Shown here: one piece after another, positions 46,119 through 56,285 of the stretch
Layout of the letters: each line of letters opens with the position of its first letter
How positions within the stretch are numbered: position 1 is the stretch's first letter
Assembly: GCA_000378025.1 (NCBI GenBank)
Contig: KB899087.1
Location: forward strand, 3,968,001-4,032,000
Length of the DNA: 64,000 nucleotides
From: Xanthobacteraceae bacterium 501b
Lineage (GTDB): Bacteria > Pseudomonadota > Alphaproteobacteria > Rhizobiales > Xanthobacteraceae
Direction: 5' to 3'
Notes under the pieces: generated by a model
The model's input: the letters and a program-made list of their open reading frames with translations, nothing else
Database searches by the model: none
What the model was told of the DNA's origin: nothing
Position numbers and translations under genes: made by a program

Positions 46119-47203
46119 GCATTTCCGACAATACCGTCCTCATCGCGACCGAACGCGGCGTCATCACGCCGGAGCAGGCCGAGCGGCTACGCGCGCTGGA
46201 GGCGGAGCTGGTTCCCACACGCGACGCCGCCCTCCCGCCGCCGGAGGATGACGAGCGGCTGCGCTTCATCACCGGCTTCGGCGACATCTTCGTCACTATC
46301 GGGCTGGCGCTGTTCCTCGGCGCGCTGGGCTATTTCGGCGATAGGCTCGGCGCGGCCGGCATGTGGGCCGCTATCGGCGCGGCCAGCTGGCTGCTGGCGG
46401 AGTTCTTCACCCGCGTGCAGCGCATGGCACTGCCCAGCATCGTGCTGCTGGTGGTGTTCTGCGCGTCGGTTTTCATGGCGTCGTCCACCTGGCTCGGCAG
46501 CACCATGCCGCTCATCCCGAGCCTCGCGACGCTCGGCGAAGATCCGCTCACCCTGGCGCTGGCCGGTCTGGCGACGCTGGCCGCCGCGATTCTGCATTAT
46601 TGGCGCTTCCGGGTGCCGATCACCCTGGCCGCCGGCGCCGCCGCGCTGGTCGCGATCGTGGTCGGCCTGGTGGCGGCCGCAACACCCGGCGGCCTCGCGG
46701 CGGTGATCAATCCGGTGCTCATGCTCTGCGGCCTCGGCGTCTTCGCGCTCGCCATGCGCTTCGACATGAGCGATCCGCAGCGGCTGACGCGGCGGACCGA
46801 CATCGCCTTCTGGCTGCATCTTCTGGCGGCGCCGCTGATCGTGCATCCGCTGATTCGCGGCTTCATCTGGCCGGAGGGCGCGCCCGGCGAGGCCAGCGCG
46901 CTGCCGATGCTGGCGGTGTTCGCCGGGCTCGGCGTGGTGGCGGTGCTGATCGACCGCCGCGCGCTGCTGGTCTCCGGTCTTGCCTATGCCGGCTTCGCCT
47001 TCGCCTCGCTGATCGAGGTCAGCGGCTTTGCCGATAGCTCGACGCCGCTGAGCCTGTTGGTGCTCGGCGCCTTCATCCTGCTGCTCAGCGCCCTGTGGCA
47101 CCCGCTGCGCCGGGCCGTGCTCGCCCTGCTGCCGGCCCGGCTGGCGCGGCGGCTGCCGCATCCGACCGTCCTTCCCACCCCACATATTGCATCATCATCA
47201 TGA
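46115..47203 (+). CDS. DUF2157/DUF4401-like membrane protein between hslV and hslU
   Basis: 362 residues. A charged N-terminal ~50 residues ([20 protein letters not shown]) is followed by about ten hydrophobic segments, with short loops rich in Arg and Pro, and an Ala/Arg/Pro tail. It resembles the DUF2157/DUF4401 integral-membrane families, with no catalytic motif. GTG 46115 overlaps the hslV stop (GTGA) and its stop overlaps the hslU ATG (ATGA), so it is co-translated with hslVU. Function unknown. Confidence 0.75.
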   Translation: MSISDNTVLIATERGVITPEQAERLRALEAELVPTRDAALPPPEDDERLRFITGFGDIFVTIGLALFLGALGYFGDRLGAAGMWAAIGAASWLLAEFFTRVQRMALPSIVLLVVFCASVFMASSTWLGSTMPLIPSLATLGEDPLTLALAGLATLAAAILHYWRFRVPITLAAGAAALVAIVVGLVAAATPGGLAAVINPVLMLCGLGVFALAMRFDMSDPQRLTRRTDIAFWLHLLAAPLIVHPLIRGFIWPEGAPGEASALPMLAVFAGLGVVAVLIDRRALLVSGLAYAGFAFASLIEVSGFADSSTPLSLLVLGAFILLLSALWHPLRRAVLALLPARLARRLPHPTVLPTPHIASSS

Positions 47204-48510
47204 CCAGCTTCTCGCCCCGCGAAATCGTCTCCGAGCTCGACCGCTACATTGTCGGCCAGCACAAGGCCAAGCGCGCGGTCGCCATCGCGCTGCGCAACCG
47301 CTGGCGCCGCCAGCAGCTGGAAGGCCAGCTGCGCGAGGAGGTGCTGCCGAAGAACATTTTGATGATCGGCCCCACCGGCGTCGGCAAGACGGAGATCTCC
47401 CGCCGCCTCGCCCGGCTCGCCGGCGCGCCCTTCCTCAAGGTGGAGGCGACCAAGTTCACCGAGGTCGGCTATGTCGGGCGCGATGTCGAGCAGATCATCC
47501 GCGACCTGGTGGAGATCGGCATCGGCCTGGTGCGCGACGTGCGCCGCAAGGGCGTCGAGGCCAAGGCGCATCTGGCCGCCGAGGAACGGGTGCTCGACGC
47601 GCTGGTTGGCGCCACCGCCTCATCAGGCACTCGCGAGAGCTTCCGCAAGAAGCTGCGCGACGGGCTGATGGACGACAAGGAGATCGAGATCGAGCTCACC
47701 TCCAGCGGTGGCCAGGGCATGCCGATGTTCGAGATTCCCGGCATGCCGGGGGCGCAGATGGGCGCGGTCTCGCTCGGCGACATGCTGGGCAAGGCCTTTG
47801 GCGGCCGCTCCAAGCCCCGCCGCGTCAACGTGAAGGACGCCCATCCGCTGCTGCTCTCGGAGGAAGCCGACAAGCTGATCGACCAGGACGCCATCGTGCA
47901 GGAGGCGATCCGCTCGGTGGAGGAAAACGGCATCGTCTTCCTCGACGAGATCGACAAGATCGCCGGCTCGGAGCGGCGCGGCGGCGCTGATGTCTCCCGC
48001 GAGGGCGTGCAGCGCGACCTGCTGCCGCTGATCGAGGGCACCACCGTCTCCACCAAGCACGGGGCGGTGAAGACCGACCATATCCTGTTCATCGCCTCCG
48101 GCGCCTTTCACGTCTCCAAGCCCTCGGACCTGCTGCCCGAACTGCAGGGCCGGCTGCCGATCCGGGTTGAGCTGGAAGCGCTGACCCGCGAGGACTTCAC
48201 CCGCATCCTCACCGAGACCGAGGCGAGCCTCGTCAAGCAGTCGGTGGCGCTGATGGGCACGGAAGGGGTCGAGCTCGTCATCACCGAGGACGCGGTGGCG
48301 GCGATCGCCGACATCGCCGTGCAGGTGAATGCGAGCGTGGAGAACATCGGCGCCCGGCGTCTGCAGACGGTGATCGAGCGGGTGCTGGACGATCTGTCCT
48401 TCACCGCCCCGGACCGCGCCGGCGACAAGGTGGTGGTGGATGGCGACTATGTGCGCGAGCGCGTCGCCGACCTCGCCGGCAACACGGATCTCAGCCGCTA
48501 TATTCTTTGA
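47200..48510 (+). CDS. hslU: ATP-dependent protease ATPase subunit HslU
   Basis: 436 residues, AAA+ unfoldase of the HslVU complex. Walker A is [17 protein letters not shown] (about 56-72), Walker [16 protein letters not shown], with the pore motif [15 protein letters not shown] and the I-domain between. The sensor and C-terminal [17 protein letters not shown] are intact. The ATG at 47200 ([13 protein letters not shown]) is the family start; the frame open from 47095 overlaps the membrane protein gene. Confidence 0.96.
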   Translation: MTSFSPREIVSELDRYIVGQHKAKRAVAIALRNRWRRQQLEGQLREEVLPKNILMIGPTGVGKTEISRRLARLAGAPFLKVEATKFTEVGYVGRDVEQIIRDLVEIGIGLVRDVRRKGVEAKAHLAAEERVLDALVGATASSGTRESFRKKLRDGLMDDKEIEIELTSSGGQGMPMFEIPGMPGAQMGAVSLGDMLGKAFGGRSKPRRVNVKDAHPLLLSEEADKLIDQDAIVQEAIRSVEENGIVFLDEIDKIAGSERRGGADVSREGVQRDLLPLIEGTTVSTKHGAVKTDHILFIASGAFHVSKPSDLLPELQGRLPIRVELEALTREDFTRILTETEASLVKQSVALMGTEGVELVITEDAVAAIADIAVQVNASVENIGARRLQTVIERVLDDLSFTAPDRAGDKVVVDGDYVRERVADLAGNTDLSRYIL

Positions 48511-48544
48511 TTCGGACCCGGAACGAGACCCGAGCCGGCTGAGG

Positions 48545-48558
48545 GTTTCACGTGAAAC
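48545..48558. other. parS site (ParB-binding)
   Basis: GTTTCACGTGAAAC, a perfect 14-bp palindrome equal to the core of the bacterial parS consensus TGTTTCACGTGAAACA. It lies 34 nt after hslU, about 7.8 kb from the oriC candidate. parAB themselves would be expected just beyond mnmE, outside the window. Confidence 0.9.
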
Positions 48559-48590
48559 GGGGCAGTCCGGCAATGACGCTGGAAACACCG

Positions 48591-48644
48591 CCGTCATGCT
48601 GAGGAGCGGGGCGCGAGCCCCGTGTCTCGAAGCACGCAGGCCAT
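48591..48644. repeat. Dispersed hairpin repeat of the GTCATGCTGAGGAG type
   Basis: A GTCATGCTGAGGAGCG start, an inverted GGGGC GCGA GCCCC core, and a CTCGAAGCACGCAGGCCATG end. This form is familiar from intergenic DNA of Bradyrhizobium-like genomes. It lies between hslU and the convergent HTH gene. Confidence 0.5.
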
Positions 48645-48655
48645 GTTCCGCCCCG

Positions 48656-49021
48656 CTACCCCGGGCGCCGCAAGATCTTCAGCCGGCCAAGCAATTCGGC
48701 CACCGCTTCGGGCGGCAGGGTGGCGATCTCGCGGGCGAGAAGGTTCGCCAGCTCCGTCGCCTCGGGCGCGAGGCCTGACGTGTCCACCACCACGCGCGGG
48801 TCGGAAAGGTCGGCCAGCGCCCGCAGCGCTTCCGCCTCGTCCCAGATGACGTTGAAATAGGCCATGATGCGCTGGAGCATCAGCCAGGTCGGCTGGCCGC
48901 GCTTGCCGTGTTCCAGCGCCGAGAGATAGGCGGCGGAGACGCCGATCGTTTCCGCCATCTGGCTCAGCGTCACCCCGCGCTCGGCCCGCAGCTCGCGCAG
49001 GCGGCGGCCGAAGGGCGTCAC
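48656..49021 (-). CDS. Xre-family helix-turn-helix regulator
   Basis: 121 residues. Cro/CI-type HTH at the N-terminus: FGRRLRELRAERGVTLSQMA, ETIGVSAAYLSALEHGKRGQ (about 4-44). The rest is helical without a ligand-binding fold. It overlaps the smr gene stop by 4 nt, so it is made with smr-mltA-timA; targets unknown. Confidence 0.88.
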   Translation of the reverse strand: MTPFGRRLRELRAERGVTLSQMAETIGVSAAYLSALEHGKRGQPTWLMLQRIMAYFNVIWDEAEALRALADLSDPRVVVDTSGLAPEATELANLLAREIATLPPEAVAELLGRLKILRRPG

Positions 49022-49629
49022 GGCCGGCCTCCGCGCAGCCGCCGCACCCGCACATAAAGCGCGCCTTCACCGCCATGGCCGCGCCCGGCGGTCTCGAAGC
49101 CGAGCACCACGGTGCGCAACTCCGGCGCGCCGAGCCATTGCGGCACCAGCCGGCGCAGCACGCCGCGCCCGCCCTCGCCGGCGAGCACGCTCATCGCCTC
49201 GCCCTTGCCTGTTATGACAAGCACCAGCCCGTGGCCTGAGCCCTGCGCCGCACGCAGAAAGCCGATCAGCCTTCCATGCGCGGCGGCCTGGGTCATGCCG
49301 TGCAGATCGAGCCGCGCATCCACCTCCGCGCCGCGCGACAGGCGGCGGCGCAGCTTCGGCTCCAGCGGGGCGAGCGGCAGCGGCGCGGGGGGCTTCGGTG
49401 CGCTCTTGGGAGCGGAGGGTACGGCCTTGGTCAGCCGGGCGGGCTTCTCGGAGGCCGGCTCCGCCGCTGCCTCGACCACGCCGCCGGTCTCCGCCGAGGC
49501 GAGAGTGGTGCGCTTCACCGGGCGGATCGGTCGGATCGAGCGCGTCACATGCTCCCACAGCGCCTTTTCCTCGGTGTCGAGAGGACGGCGCCGGCGCGAA
49601 CGCCCGCCCGAATCAACAGGCCCCGCCAT
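49018..49629 (-). CDS. Smr-domain endonuclease-like protein
   Basis: 203 residues. A variable charged N-terminal half with an Ala/Pro/Lys-rich stretch (residues ~50-90) precedes the Smr domain: VDARLDLHGMTQAAAHGRLI, LVLVITGKG and GRGHGGEGALYVRVRR. The conserved DLHGM motif is intact. Smr domains nick nucleic acid or rescue ribosomes; the exact role here is unknown. ATG 49629 touches the mltA stop; GTG 49632 is an alternative. Confidence 0.9.
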   Translation of the reverse strand: MAGPVDSGGRSRRRRPLDTEEKALWEHVTRSIRPIRPVKRTTLASAETGGVVEAAAEPASEKPARLTKAVPSAPKSAPKPPAPLPLAPLEPKLRRRLSRGAEVDARLDLHGMTQAAAHGRLIGFLRAAQGSGHGLVLVITGKGEAMSVLAGEGGRGVLRRLVPQWLGAPELRTVVLGFETAGRGHGGEGALYVRVRRLRGGRP

Positions 49630-50906
49630 CACGGCGTCTCCGACACGGCGGCGGGAAGCGGCGCCTCGGGCGCGCTCGCCGGCCTCGGCTTCGGCAACGG
49701 CACCCGGGCGCGGGCGGGATCGAGCGCGCGCGGCAGCAGCACGGTGAAGCGGCCGGGATGCTGGATGCGCCCAGCCAGCCTGCCCGCCTCGTCGCCGGCA
49801 CCGAAGAAAATGTCGGCGCGGGCCGGGCCGACAATGGCCGAGCCGGTGTCCTGCGCGATCATCAGCCGCGCGAAGGGTTCGCTGGCCCCTTCCGGCCCGG
49901 TGGGCAGCGCTGCGTCGAGATAAAAGGGTGTGCCGTAGACGTGGATCACCTTGTCCACCGCGATCGAGCGCCCCGCCATCAGCGGCAGGCCCTGCGCGCC
50001 CACCGCCCCGTCCTCGGCCTTCAGCTCACGAGCGATGCGGAAAAAGATGTAGGAACGGTTTTCCCGCATCAGCGCGCGCCCTTCCTGCGGGTGCGTGGCG
50101 ATATAGGCGCGGATGGCGTCCATCGACATCTTCTCGCGCGGCACCAGCCCGCGCTCGATCAGCAGCCGGCCGATCGGCGTGTAGGGCTGGCCATTATGGC
50201 CGTCATAGTTCAGCCGCAGCACCTCGCCATCGGGCAGGCGCACCCGCACCGAGCCCTGGATATGAGCGAAGAAGGCATCGGCCGGGTCGCGGATCCAGGC
50301 GACCACCGCCCCGTCGTCGCCGAGCGCCCCGTCCTCGATGGCGGCGCGGTCGTGATAGGGCACCAGCGCGCCGTCCACCTTGCGGAAAGCGCCGCTCTTA
50401 TTGCTCGGCGGGCCGCCACCGGGCGGCGATTCGATGACGAGATCGGCCGGACGGGCATAAAGCGGTGTAGCGAACTCGCCCGAGCGCGTGCGCGAGCCCT
50501 CGACCTCCGGCTCGTAATAGCCGGTGAGAAAGCCGTTGGCCTGTCCCAGCGCGGTGATGGTGTAGGGGCGGAACTGCGTCTCGAAGAATTTTCGCGCTAC
50601 CGCGTCGCTCGGTTGCCTCGGCAGCCGCGCCGCCCGGGCGCAAATCGGCCGCAGGGCGGTGAAGACCGGGCGGGGCGGGGTGACGCGATCACCCTTGCGG
50701 GCGATCGCACCGCAGCTGCGGCGGAAGGCGGCGAGAGCCTTGGCATGGTCGTCCTGCGCCCAGCCGGGCAGGTCGGCAAAGCGGCTCGGCTCAAGCACCG
50801 CCTGCGGAAACAGCGGCGCCGGCGCGGCGCGCGCCGGCCCGGCCCCGAGAAGAAGGGCCCCGGTCAGACTTCCGGAAAGGGAAAGGATGAGAAGAAAAGC
50901 GCGCAC
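49629..50906 (-). CDS. mltA: Membrane-bound lytic murein transglycosylase A
   Basis: 425 residues. Signal peptide MRAFLLILSLSGSLTGALLL with GAGPARA cleavage. The 3D-like/MltA barrel has GFLTGYYEPEVEGSR, the HIQGSVRVRLPDG and the Asp-containing IAQDTGSAIVGPARADIFFG, where the catalytic Asp lies. It cleaves murein glycan strands in the periplasm. No lipobox Cys is seen, unlike E. coli MltA. Start is GTG 50906. It lies 12 nt after the timA stop. Confidence 0.92.
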   Translation of the reverse strand: MRAFLLILSLSGSLTGALLLGAGPARAAPAPLFPQAVLEPSRFADLPGWAQDDHAKALAAFRRSCGAIARKGDRVTPPRPVFTALRPICARAARLPRQPSDAVARKFFETQFRPYTITALGQANGFLTGYYEPEVEGSRTRSGEFATPLYARPADLVIESPPGGGPPSNKSGAFRKVDGALVPYHDRAAIEDGALGDDGAVVAWIRDPADAFFAHIQGSVRVRLPDGEVLRLNYDGHNGQPYTPIGRLLIERGLVPREKMSMDAIRAYIATHPQEGRALMRENRSYIFFRIARELKAEDGAVGAQGLPLMAGRSIAVDKVIHVYGTPFYLDAALPTGPEGASEPFARLMIAQDTGSAIVGPARADIFFGAGDEAGRLAGRIQHPGRFTVLLPRALDPARARVPLPKPRPASAPEAPLPAAVSETP

Positions 50907-50918
50907 CGCGCCATCTTC

Positions 50919-51647
50919 TCACGAAGCCGCTTCGGTGGCGACAAGCTTCCAGTTGGGGTCGCGGGCGCCCAGCTCCCGGGCGAAGGTCCACACATCGGTC
51001 ACATCGGCGACCTGCTCGGCATCGCCATCGACCACGCCGCCGTGCTTGTCGCGGGTGACGGAAATCAGCTGCGACAGGAAGCGCACGGTGATCTGCGCCG
51101 AGCGTCCACGGGCGTCGGCCTCGATGATATCGGCCTTCTCGATGCCGACGAACTGCGTCTCCATCGTCTCGCCGCGCTGCTCGCGCTCGGCGATGGCAGC
51201 GGCGAAGCCCTCGAACACGTCGCGCGCCAGCAGGTCCTTGAGCGCGGCGCGGTCGCCATGGGCGAAGGCGACGACGATCATCTCATAGGCGGCGCGGGCA
51301 CCGGTGAGGAAGTGCTTGGCGTCGAAGTCGCGCTCCTGCGCGGCGATGGCGTCGAGGCCATTGGCCACCGCCGAGCCGACCTCGGCGATTCCGGCCCAGC
51401 GCGCCGGCGCGGGTTCGGCATCTTCCAGCGGCTCCACAGGCGCGGGCACGGCCGGCTTGTCATTGGCCGGGCCGGGGAAATTCACCACCTTGTCGGTGGC
51501 GCCCACCGGCGCCTTGGCGGCATCGCGGCGCGAATAGGGGTCGTAGGGCGGCCGCTCGCGCCCCGTACGCTGTCCCAGCACGCTCCGCAGCCGTATGAAA
51601 ATGAACACGGCGAGGGCCAGGAAGATGATCGTATAAATATCGAACAC
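50919..51647 (-). CDS. Tim44/TimA-family membrane protein
   Basis: 242 residues. One N-terminal membrane anchor (FDIYTIIFLALAVFIFIRLR), a basic RERPPYDPYSRRDAA linker, and a C-terminal Tim44-like domain with FLTGARAAYEMIVVAFAHGD and ALKDLLARDVFEGFAAAI. The family is proposed to work with membrane protein biogenesis in alphaproteobacteria. GTG 51647 (VFDIYTI) is the family start; the frame open to 52058 is not conserved. Divergent from secB. Confidence 0.9.
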   Translation of the reverse strand: MFDIYTIIFLALAVFIFIRLRSVLGQRTGRERPPYDPYSRRDAAKAPVGATDKVVNFPGPANDKPAVPAPVEPLEDAEPAPARWAGIAEVGSAVANGLDAIAAQERDFDAKHFLTGARAAYEMIVVAFAHGDRAALKDLLARDVFEGFAAAIAEREQRGETMETQFVGIEKADIIEADARGRSAQITVRFLSQLISVTRDKHGGVVDGDAEQVADVTDVWTFARELGARDPNWKLVATEAAS

Positions 51648-52123
51648 GTCGCAGTTCGCCGCTGTTGGCCCCGCCGGAGCCGTTCCGGCGCGGGACTGTA
51701 CATCATGTGGTGCCGACGCGGCTTCTTCCAAGGAAGAACCGACCCGTTCACATGACCTATTTACGACGTCTGGCCGATTTCGCCACCCCGTCCCTGCCCC
51801 AAGGTCATCACATCGGGCGGAACAGCGGGGCGGAACAGCGGGGCGAAACAGCACGGCCGGACATCCACCCGCACAGTAGAGCAAGCCGGCGGCTTCCGCC
51901 AAGCGGCGTGGTTCGCGGTGCCGTTCGCGGCGAGGTTCGTGGCTTGGCCCGCTGGCATGGCAGGACACATGGAAAACGGCGCCGCACCGCGCTTGTGAGC
52001 CGCATCCAACCGTGTTAGCGACACCCGCCCCTTGAAAGACCGGCTGCGGCGGGACCACCGACCCAGCGGCACCATCGCCGGCGCCCCGGATGGCGGAACC
52101 CGGCGAACCCCACGGAGAAACCT
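51648..52123. other. timA-secB intergenic region
   Basis: 476 nt between divergent genes. It has a 13-bp tandem repeat (51815-51852) and an imperfect GGTTCGCGG/GCCGTTCGCGGC/GAGGTTCGTGGC series near 51910-51950. Open frames (51665-52018 plus, and minus extensions) look like GC shadows. A small fxsA-type gene often found here in relatives was not seen. GGAGAAA at 52114-52120 serves secB. Confidence 0.5.
51815..51852. repeat. 13-bp tandem repeat, three units
   Basis: GGGCGGAACAGC (51815-51826), GGGGCGGAACAGC (51827-51839), GGGGCGAAACAGC (51840-51852). Confidence 0.75.
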
Positions 52124-52588
52124 ATGGCTGAGACCGACAACGCCCAGATGCCGACGCTGCAGGTGCTGACGCAGTACACGAAAGACCTGTCCTTCGAGAA
52201 TCCTGGCGCGCCGGAATCGCTGGTCGTGAAGGGCCAGCCGCAGATCGGCATCCAGATCAACGTCAATGCCCGGCCGATGCGCGAAGGTTCGGAATATGAA
52301 GTCGAGCTCAAGGTCGAGGCCAAGGCCGAGCTGAACGGCAAGACGCTGTTCGCGCTGGAGCTGGCCTATGCCGGCATCTTCCGCGCCCAGAACGTGGCGC
52401 AGGAAACCATCCATCCCTTCATCCTGATCGAATGCCCGCGCATGCTGTTCCCCTTCGCGCGGCAGATCGTCGCCGACACGGTGCGCAATGGCGGCTTCCC
52501 GCCGCTGATGATCGATCCGGTCGATTTCGTCACGCTGTATCGCCAGCGCATGGCGCAGCAGGCGCCGAGCAACGTGCTCGCGTCCTGA
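52124..52588 (+). CDS. secB: Protein-export chaperone SecB
   Basis: 154 residues. Keeps preproteins unfolded for Sec[21 protein letters not shown], then [32 protein letters not shown], and the C-terminal [39 protein letters not shown] are the family core. Full length with ATG 52124. It converges on dnaQ across 43 nt. Confidence 0.96.
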   Translation: MAETDNAQMPTLQVLTQYTKDLSFENPGAPESLVVKGQPQIGIQINVNARPMREGSEYEVELKVEAKAELNGKTLFALELAYAGIFRAQNVAQETIHPFILIECPRMLFPFARQIVADTVRNGGFPPLMIDPVDFVTLYRQRMAQQAPSNVLAS

Positions 52589-52617
52589 CGCCGGCCTTTC
52601 GAGCCTGATCTGAACAG

Positions 52618-52654
52618 CACGGCCGGCGGCGTCAGCTTCCGGCCGTGTAGTCTT
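52618..52654. terminator. Bidirectional hairpin between secB and dnaQ
   Basis: CACGGCCGG (52618-52626) pairs with CCGGCCGTG (52639-52647), followed by TAGTCTTT. The 3' arm overlaps the dnaQ stop region. It probably ends the secB message. Confidence 0.55.
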
Positions 52655-53330
52655 TCCAGATGGCGTTCTCGCCCAGCGTGGCGATGAAGGCGGCATGGGC
52701 GGCGGCCTCCGCCTCGTTGCCGCGCGGCGCCAGCGGCCGCGGGCGCTGCATCGGGCTCGTCACCTGGCCCTCGATCACGATGACGGTGGCGTCCGAGGCA
52801 GTCAGGCTCAGCGCCGTCTGCTTGCCGCCGCACAGTTCGGCATAAACCTCCGCCAGCAATTCGGAATCCAGCAGCGCCCCGTGCTTGGTGCGGCGCGAGC
52901 TGTTGATGCCGTAGCGGTTCATCAGGTCGTCGAGACGATTCGACGCACCCGGATGCCGCCGCCGCGCCAGCGAGAGTGTGTCGACCACCCGGTCGAAGGT
53001 CAGCGCCGGCCGGCCGATCTTCGCCAGCTCCGCATTGAGGAAGCCGATATCGAAGGCGGCGTTGTGGATGACCAGCGGGTCGCCGGCGATGAAGGCGAGG
53101 AAGTCGTCCGCCACCTGGGCGAAGAGCGGCTTGTCGGCGAGAAATTCGCTCGACAGCCCATGCACGTTGAACGCCTCCACCGGCATGTCGCGCTGGGGGT
53201 TCAGATAGACATGGTAGACCTGCCCCGTCGGGATGCGGTTGAAGATCTCGACGCAGCCGATTTCGACCAGCCGGTCGCCGGTGAGCGGGTTGAGGCCGGT
53301 GGTCTCGGTGTCGAGCACGATCTCACGCAT
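52632..53330 (-). CDS. dnaQ: DNA polymerase III epsilon subunit
   Basis: 232 residues. 3'-5' proofreading exonuclease of the DnaE core. Exo[21 protein letters not shown] (Asp-Glu), Exo[22 protein letters not shown], Exo[23 protein letters not shown] are all intact. The ATG at 53330 ([10 protein letters not shown]) overlaps the coaE stop by 8 nt. End of the ppsR-maf-aroE-coaE-dnaQ run. Confidence 0.96.
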   Translation of the reverse strand: MREIVLDTETTGLNPLTGDRLVEIGCVEIFNRIPTGQVYHVYLNPQRDMPVEAFNVHGLSSEFLADKPLFAQVADDFLAFIAGDPLVIHNAAFDIGFLNAELAKIGRPALTFDRVVDTLSLARRRHPGASNRLDDLMNRYGINSSRRTKHGALLDSELLAEVYAELCGGKQTALSLTASDATVIVIEGQVTSPMQRPRPLAPRGNEAEAAAHAAFIATLGENAIWKDYTAGS

Positions 53331-53955
53331 CGCCGTCTCCTTGTTCTGCGTCCGCGCCGCGCGCCGCCCGCAGCTGGTGCAGCAGCTCTGCCATAGCGGC
53401 CCGGGCCGGGTCGAGCCCCTGGCTGGTGTCGAGCACAAAATCGGCGCGCCGGCGCTTCTCGGCATCGGGCATCTGCCGGGCGAGGATGGCGGCGAAGGTT
53501 TCTTCGCTCATGCCGGGCCGGGCCATCACCCGGGCGCGCTGCACCTCTTCCGGCGCCGTCACCACAAGCACGGCGTCGACCCGGCCCTGCGCCCCGGTCT
53601 CATACAGCAGCGGAATGTCGAGCACGGCGATGGGTTCGCCCGCCGCCGCCGCCTGTTCGAGAAAGGCCTTTTCCCGCGCCCGCACCAGTGGGTGGACGAT
53701 GGCTTCCAGCCGCTTCATCGCGTCGTCGTCGCCGAACACGCGGGCGCCCAGAAGCGCGCGGTCGACCCGCCCCTCCACCACCACGCCGGGAAACGCCGCA
53801 CCCACCGGGCCGACGCCTTCCGCGCCATAAAGCGCATGCACCGCCGCATCGGCATCGTGCACCGGCACGCCGAGCGCGCGGAAAATCTGCGCCGTAGTCG
53901 ATTTGCCCATGCCGATCGAGCCGGTCAGCCCCAGCCGGAAGGGGCGCGCCCTCAC
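53323..53955 (-). CDS. coaE: Dephospho-CoA kinase
   Basis: 210 residues. Last step of CoA synthesis. P-loop [20 protein letters not shown] (about 8-27), with [23 protein letters not shown] and [20 protein letters not shown]. Overlaps the aroE stop by 4 nt. Both coaA (39.4 kb) and coaE are in this window. Confidence 0.95.
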   Translation of the reverse strand: MRARPFRLGLTGSIGMGKSTTAQIFRALGVPVHDADAAVHALYGAEGVGPVGAAFPGVVVEGRVDRALLGARVFGDDDAMKRLEAIVHPLVRAREKAFLEQAAAAGEPIAVLDIPLLYETGAQGRVDAVLVVTAPEEVQRARVMARPGMSEETFAAILARQMPDAEKRRRADFVLDTSQGLDPARAAMAELLHQLRAARGADAEQGDGDA

Positions 53956-54797
53956 GCCAGTTGCCCCTTGGCCTTCAGATCATCGATCGCCAGCGCCCGC
54001 AGCTCCGGCGTCACCTCCGGGCGCACGCCGAACCAGCGCGCGAAGCCCGGCACCGCCTGGTGCAGCAGCATGCCGAGCCCGTCCACAGTGGCGAGGCCGC
54101 GCGCCTTGGCCGCCCGCAAGAGCGGGGTTTCCAGCGGCACATAGACGATGTCCGTTACCAGCGCGTCCGGCGACAGGGCGGAAAGGTCGATATCGAGCGG
54201 CGGCTGGCCCTTCATCCCCAGCGAGGTGGTGTTGACCAGCAGCCGGCAGCCGATCAGCCGCCCGCCAAGGTCGCGCCAGTCGATCGGCAACACCCGCGGG
54301 CCGAACTGGTCGCGCAACGCTTCGGCCCGTGCCCGCGTGCGGTTGGCCACCACCACGCGATCGACGCCGCGCTCCAGCAGACCGTAGACAACAGCCCGCG
54401 CCGCGCCGCCGGCGCCCAGCACCACCGCCTCGCCGAGCGCCCGCGCCCAGTCCGGCTCGGCGGCGTCGAGATTGGCGAGAAAGCCATGCACATCGGTATT
54501 GGCGCCGTGAAGCGCGCCATCCTGCAGCCAGATCGTGTTGACCGCGCCCAGCGCCGCCGCCACCGGATCACGCGCGACACAGGCGCGGAAGGCAGCTTCC
54601 TTGTGCGGCACGGTGACATTGCCACCGACGAGGCCAGAGGCGGCGAAATCGGCGAGAAAGCCGTCAATATTCTCAGGCGCGACATCGCGCACGCCATAGG
54701 CGCCATCAATGCCGTGCTGGGCCAACCAGTAGCCATGGATCAGCGGCGAGCGCGAATGGCTGACGGGATGGCCGATAATCGCCACGTTGCGGGTCAC
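53952..54797 (-). CDS. aroE: Shikimate dehydrogenase
   Basis: 281 residues, NADPH-linked enzyme of chorismate synthesis. Substrate site [20 protein letters not shown], catalytic Lys in [13 protein letters not shown], cofactor motif [20 protein letters not shown], and [14 protein letters not shown]. Overlaps the maf stop by 4 nt. Confidence 0.96.
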   Translation of the reverse strand: MTRNVAIIGHPVSHSRSPLIHGYWLAQHGIDGAYGVRDVAPENIDGFLADFAASGLVGGNVTVPHKEAAFRACVARDPVAAALGAVNTIWLQDGALHGANTDVHGFLANLDAAEPDWARALGEAVVLGAGGAARAVVYGLLERGVDRVVVANRTRARAEALRDQFGPRVLPIDWRDLGGRLIGCRLLVNTTSLGMKGQPPLDIDLSALSPDALVTDIVYVPLETPLLRAAKARGLATVDGLGMLLHQAVPGFARWFGVRPEVTPELRALAIDDLKAKGQLA

Positions 54798-55426
54798 AGC
54801 AGAAGTCCTTCGGAGCGGAGAAAGCCGAGCAGCGGCAGCAGCGGCAGTCCCAGTATCACCGAATGGTCGCCCTCGACACGGGCGAACAGATGAATGCCAA
54901 GCCCCTCCAGCTGGTAGCCGCCAACGCTGGAGAGCACCGCATCGCCGGCCGCCTCGAGATAGGCCTCAAGCGCGGCGTCATCGAGCGGGCGCAGGGTGAG
55001 ATGGGCGCTTTCCACCGTCGCCCACAGCACCGCGCCGTCGCGCGCCACCGCGACCGCCGAATGCAGGGCATGGGTGCGGCCGGCCAGACGGGCGATCTGC
55101 GCCTTCGCCGCCGCCCGGTCCGCCGGCTTGTGGAAGGCCTCATCGCCCAGTGCCAGCGTCTGGTCGGCACCAATCACCAGCCGCCCGTGATGCTCGCTTG
55201 CCCCCGCCAGCGCCTTGGCGCGGGCAAGCTCCAGCGCGACGGCAGGCGGCGCGGCGCCGCCCTCCACCGCCTGCGCCTCAATCGCCCGCTCATCCACCTC
55301 AGCCCTCACCACCGCGAAGGGCAGGCGGGCCGCCTCCAGCAAGGCGCGGCGGGCCGCGCTCTTGGAGGCCAGCAGCAGCGGCGCCGTCCCGCGCCAGAGG
55401 CCGTTGTCGCCTTCGGTGTCAGCCAT
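54794..55426 (-). CDS. maf: Maf-family nucleotide pyrophosphatase
   Basis: 210 residues. [20 protein letters not shown], the motif EVDERAI, and [20 protein letters not shown] are typical of Maf/YhdE-YceF house-cleaning NTPases. YceF-like (7-methyl-GTP) or dTTP/UTP preference is not clear. Overlaps ppsR by 8 nt. Part of the conserved ppsR-maf-aroE-coaE-dnaQ origin-flanking operon. Confidence 0.93.
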   Translation of the reverse strand: MADTEGDNGLWRGTAPLLLASKSAARRALLEAARLPFAVVRAEVDERAIEAQAVEGGAAPPAVALELARAKALAGASEHHGRLVIGADQTLALGDEAFHKPADRAAAKAQIARLAGRTHALHSAVAVARDGAVLWATVESAHLTLRPLDDAALEAYLEAAGDAVLSSVGGYQLEGLGIHLFARVEGDHSVILGLPLLPLLGFLRSEGLLL

Positions 55427-56285
55427 TGGGATTCTCGGTCAGTTTGCGCCGGCGCTCCTGCAGCAGGGCGATGATCGCCGCCGCCGTCTCCTCGATGGAG
55501 CGGCGGGTGACATCGATCATCGGCCAGCCATGGCGGGCGCAGAGCCGGCGGGAAAAGGCGATTTCCTCCGCCACCGCCTGGCGGTCGGTATAGGTGTCGG
55601 CCGCCTGCGCCGCGTTCAGCCCGAGCAGCCGGTTGCGGCGGATTTCCACCACCCGGTCGGCGCTGGCGAGCAGGCCGACGATCAGCGGCCGCTTGAGATC
55701 AGCCAAGCCCGGTGGCACCGGCAGGCTCGGCACCAGCGGGATATTGGCGGTCTTGATGCCGCGATTGGCGAGATAGATGCTGGTCGGCGTCTTGGAGGAG
55801 CGGGAAATGCCGAGCAGCACCACATCGGCGGCTTCCAGCCCGTCCACATGCTGGCCGTCATCATGCATGACGGTGAAGTTCATCGCGTCGATGCGGCGGA
55901 AATAATCGCCGTCGAGCTGGTGCTGGCCGCCGACGCGCGGTTCCGGCACACCGCCGAGATAGGCCTGGAACAGCTGCACCACAGGCGCCAGTACGGAGAG
56001 CACCGGCACGCCATGGTCGCGGCAATAGGTCTTCAGCCGATTGCGCAGTTCCGGATCGGTGAGGGTGTAGAGCACGATGCCGGGGAATTCATCGATCGCC
56101 TGCACCACCTTGTCGAGCTGCTTGTGCGAGCGCACCAGCGGGTAAATGTGCTCGATCGGCTTCACATCATACTGCGCCGCCGCCGCCCGGCCGACGCTGA
56201 TCAGCGTCTCGCCGGTGGAATCCGACACGAGATGGAGGTGGTAGTAGCTCTCCGACGGGCGGGCGGAATCAGTCACCCCGGTCAT
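55419..56285 (-). CDS. ppsR: PPDK regulatory kinase/phosphorylase (DUF299)
   Basis: 288 residues. Bifunctional Ser/Thr kinase/phosphatase that controls pyruvate,phosphate dikinase or PEP synthase. [20 protein letters not shown], the P-loop [20 protein letters not shown], and [19 protein letters not shown] are the family signatures. ATG 56285 ([17 protein letters not shown]) is chosen; the longer frame to 56429 runs into the origin region and is not conserved. It is the RP001-like gene flanking oriC in alphaproteobacteria. Confidence 0.93.
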   Translation of the reverse strand: MTGVTDSARPSESYYHLHLVSDSTGETLISVGRAAAAQYDVKPIEHIYPLVRSHKQLDKVVQAIDEFPGIVLYTLTDPELRNRLKTYCRDHGVPVLSVLAPVVQLFQAYLGGVPEPRVGGQHQLDGDYFRRIDAMNFTVMHDDGQHVDGLEAADVVLLGISRSSKTPTSIYLANRGIKTANIPLVPSLPVPPGLADLKRPLIVGLLASADRVVEIRRNRLLGLNAAQAADTYTDRQAVAEEIAFSRRLCARHGWPMIDVTRRSIEETAAAIIALLQERRRKLTENPNG

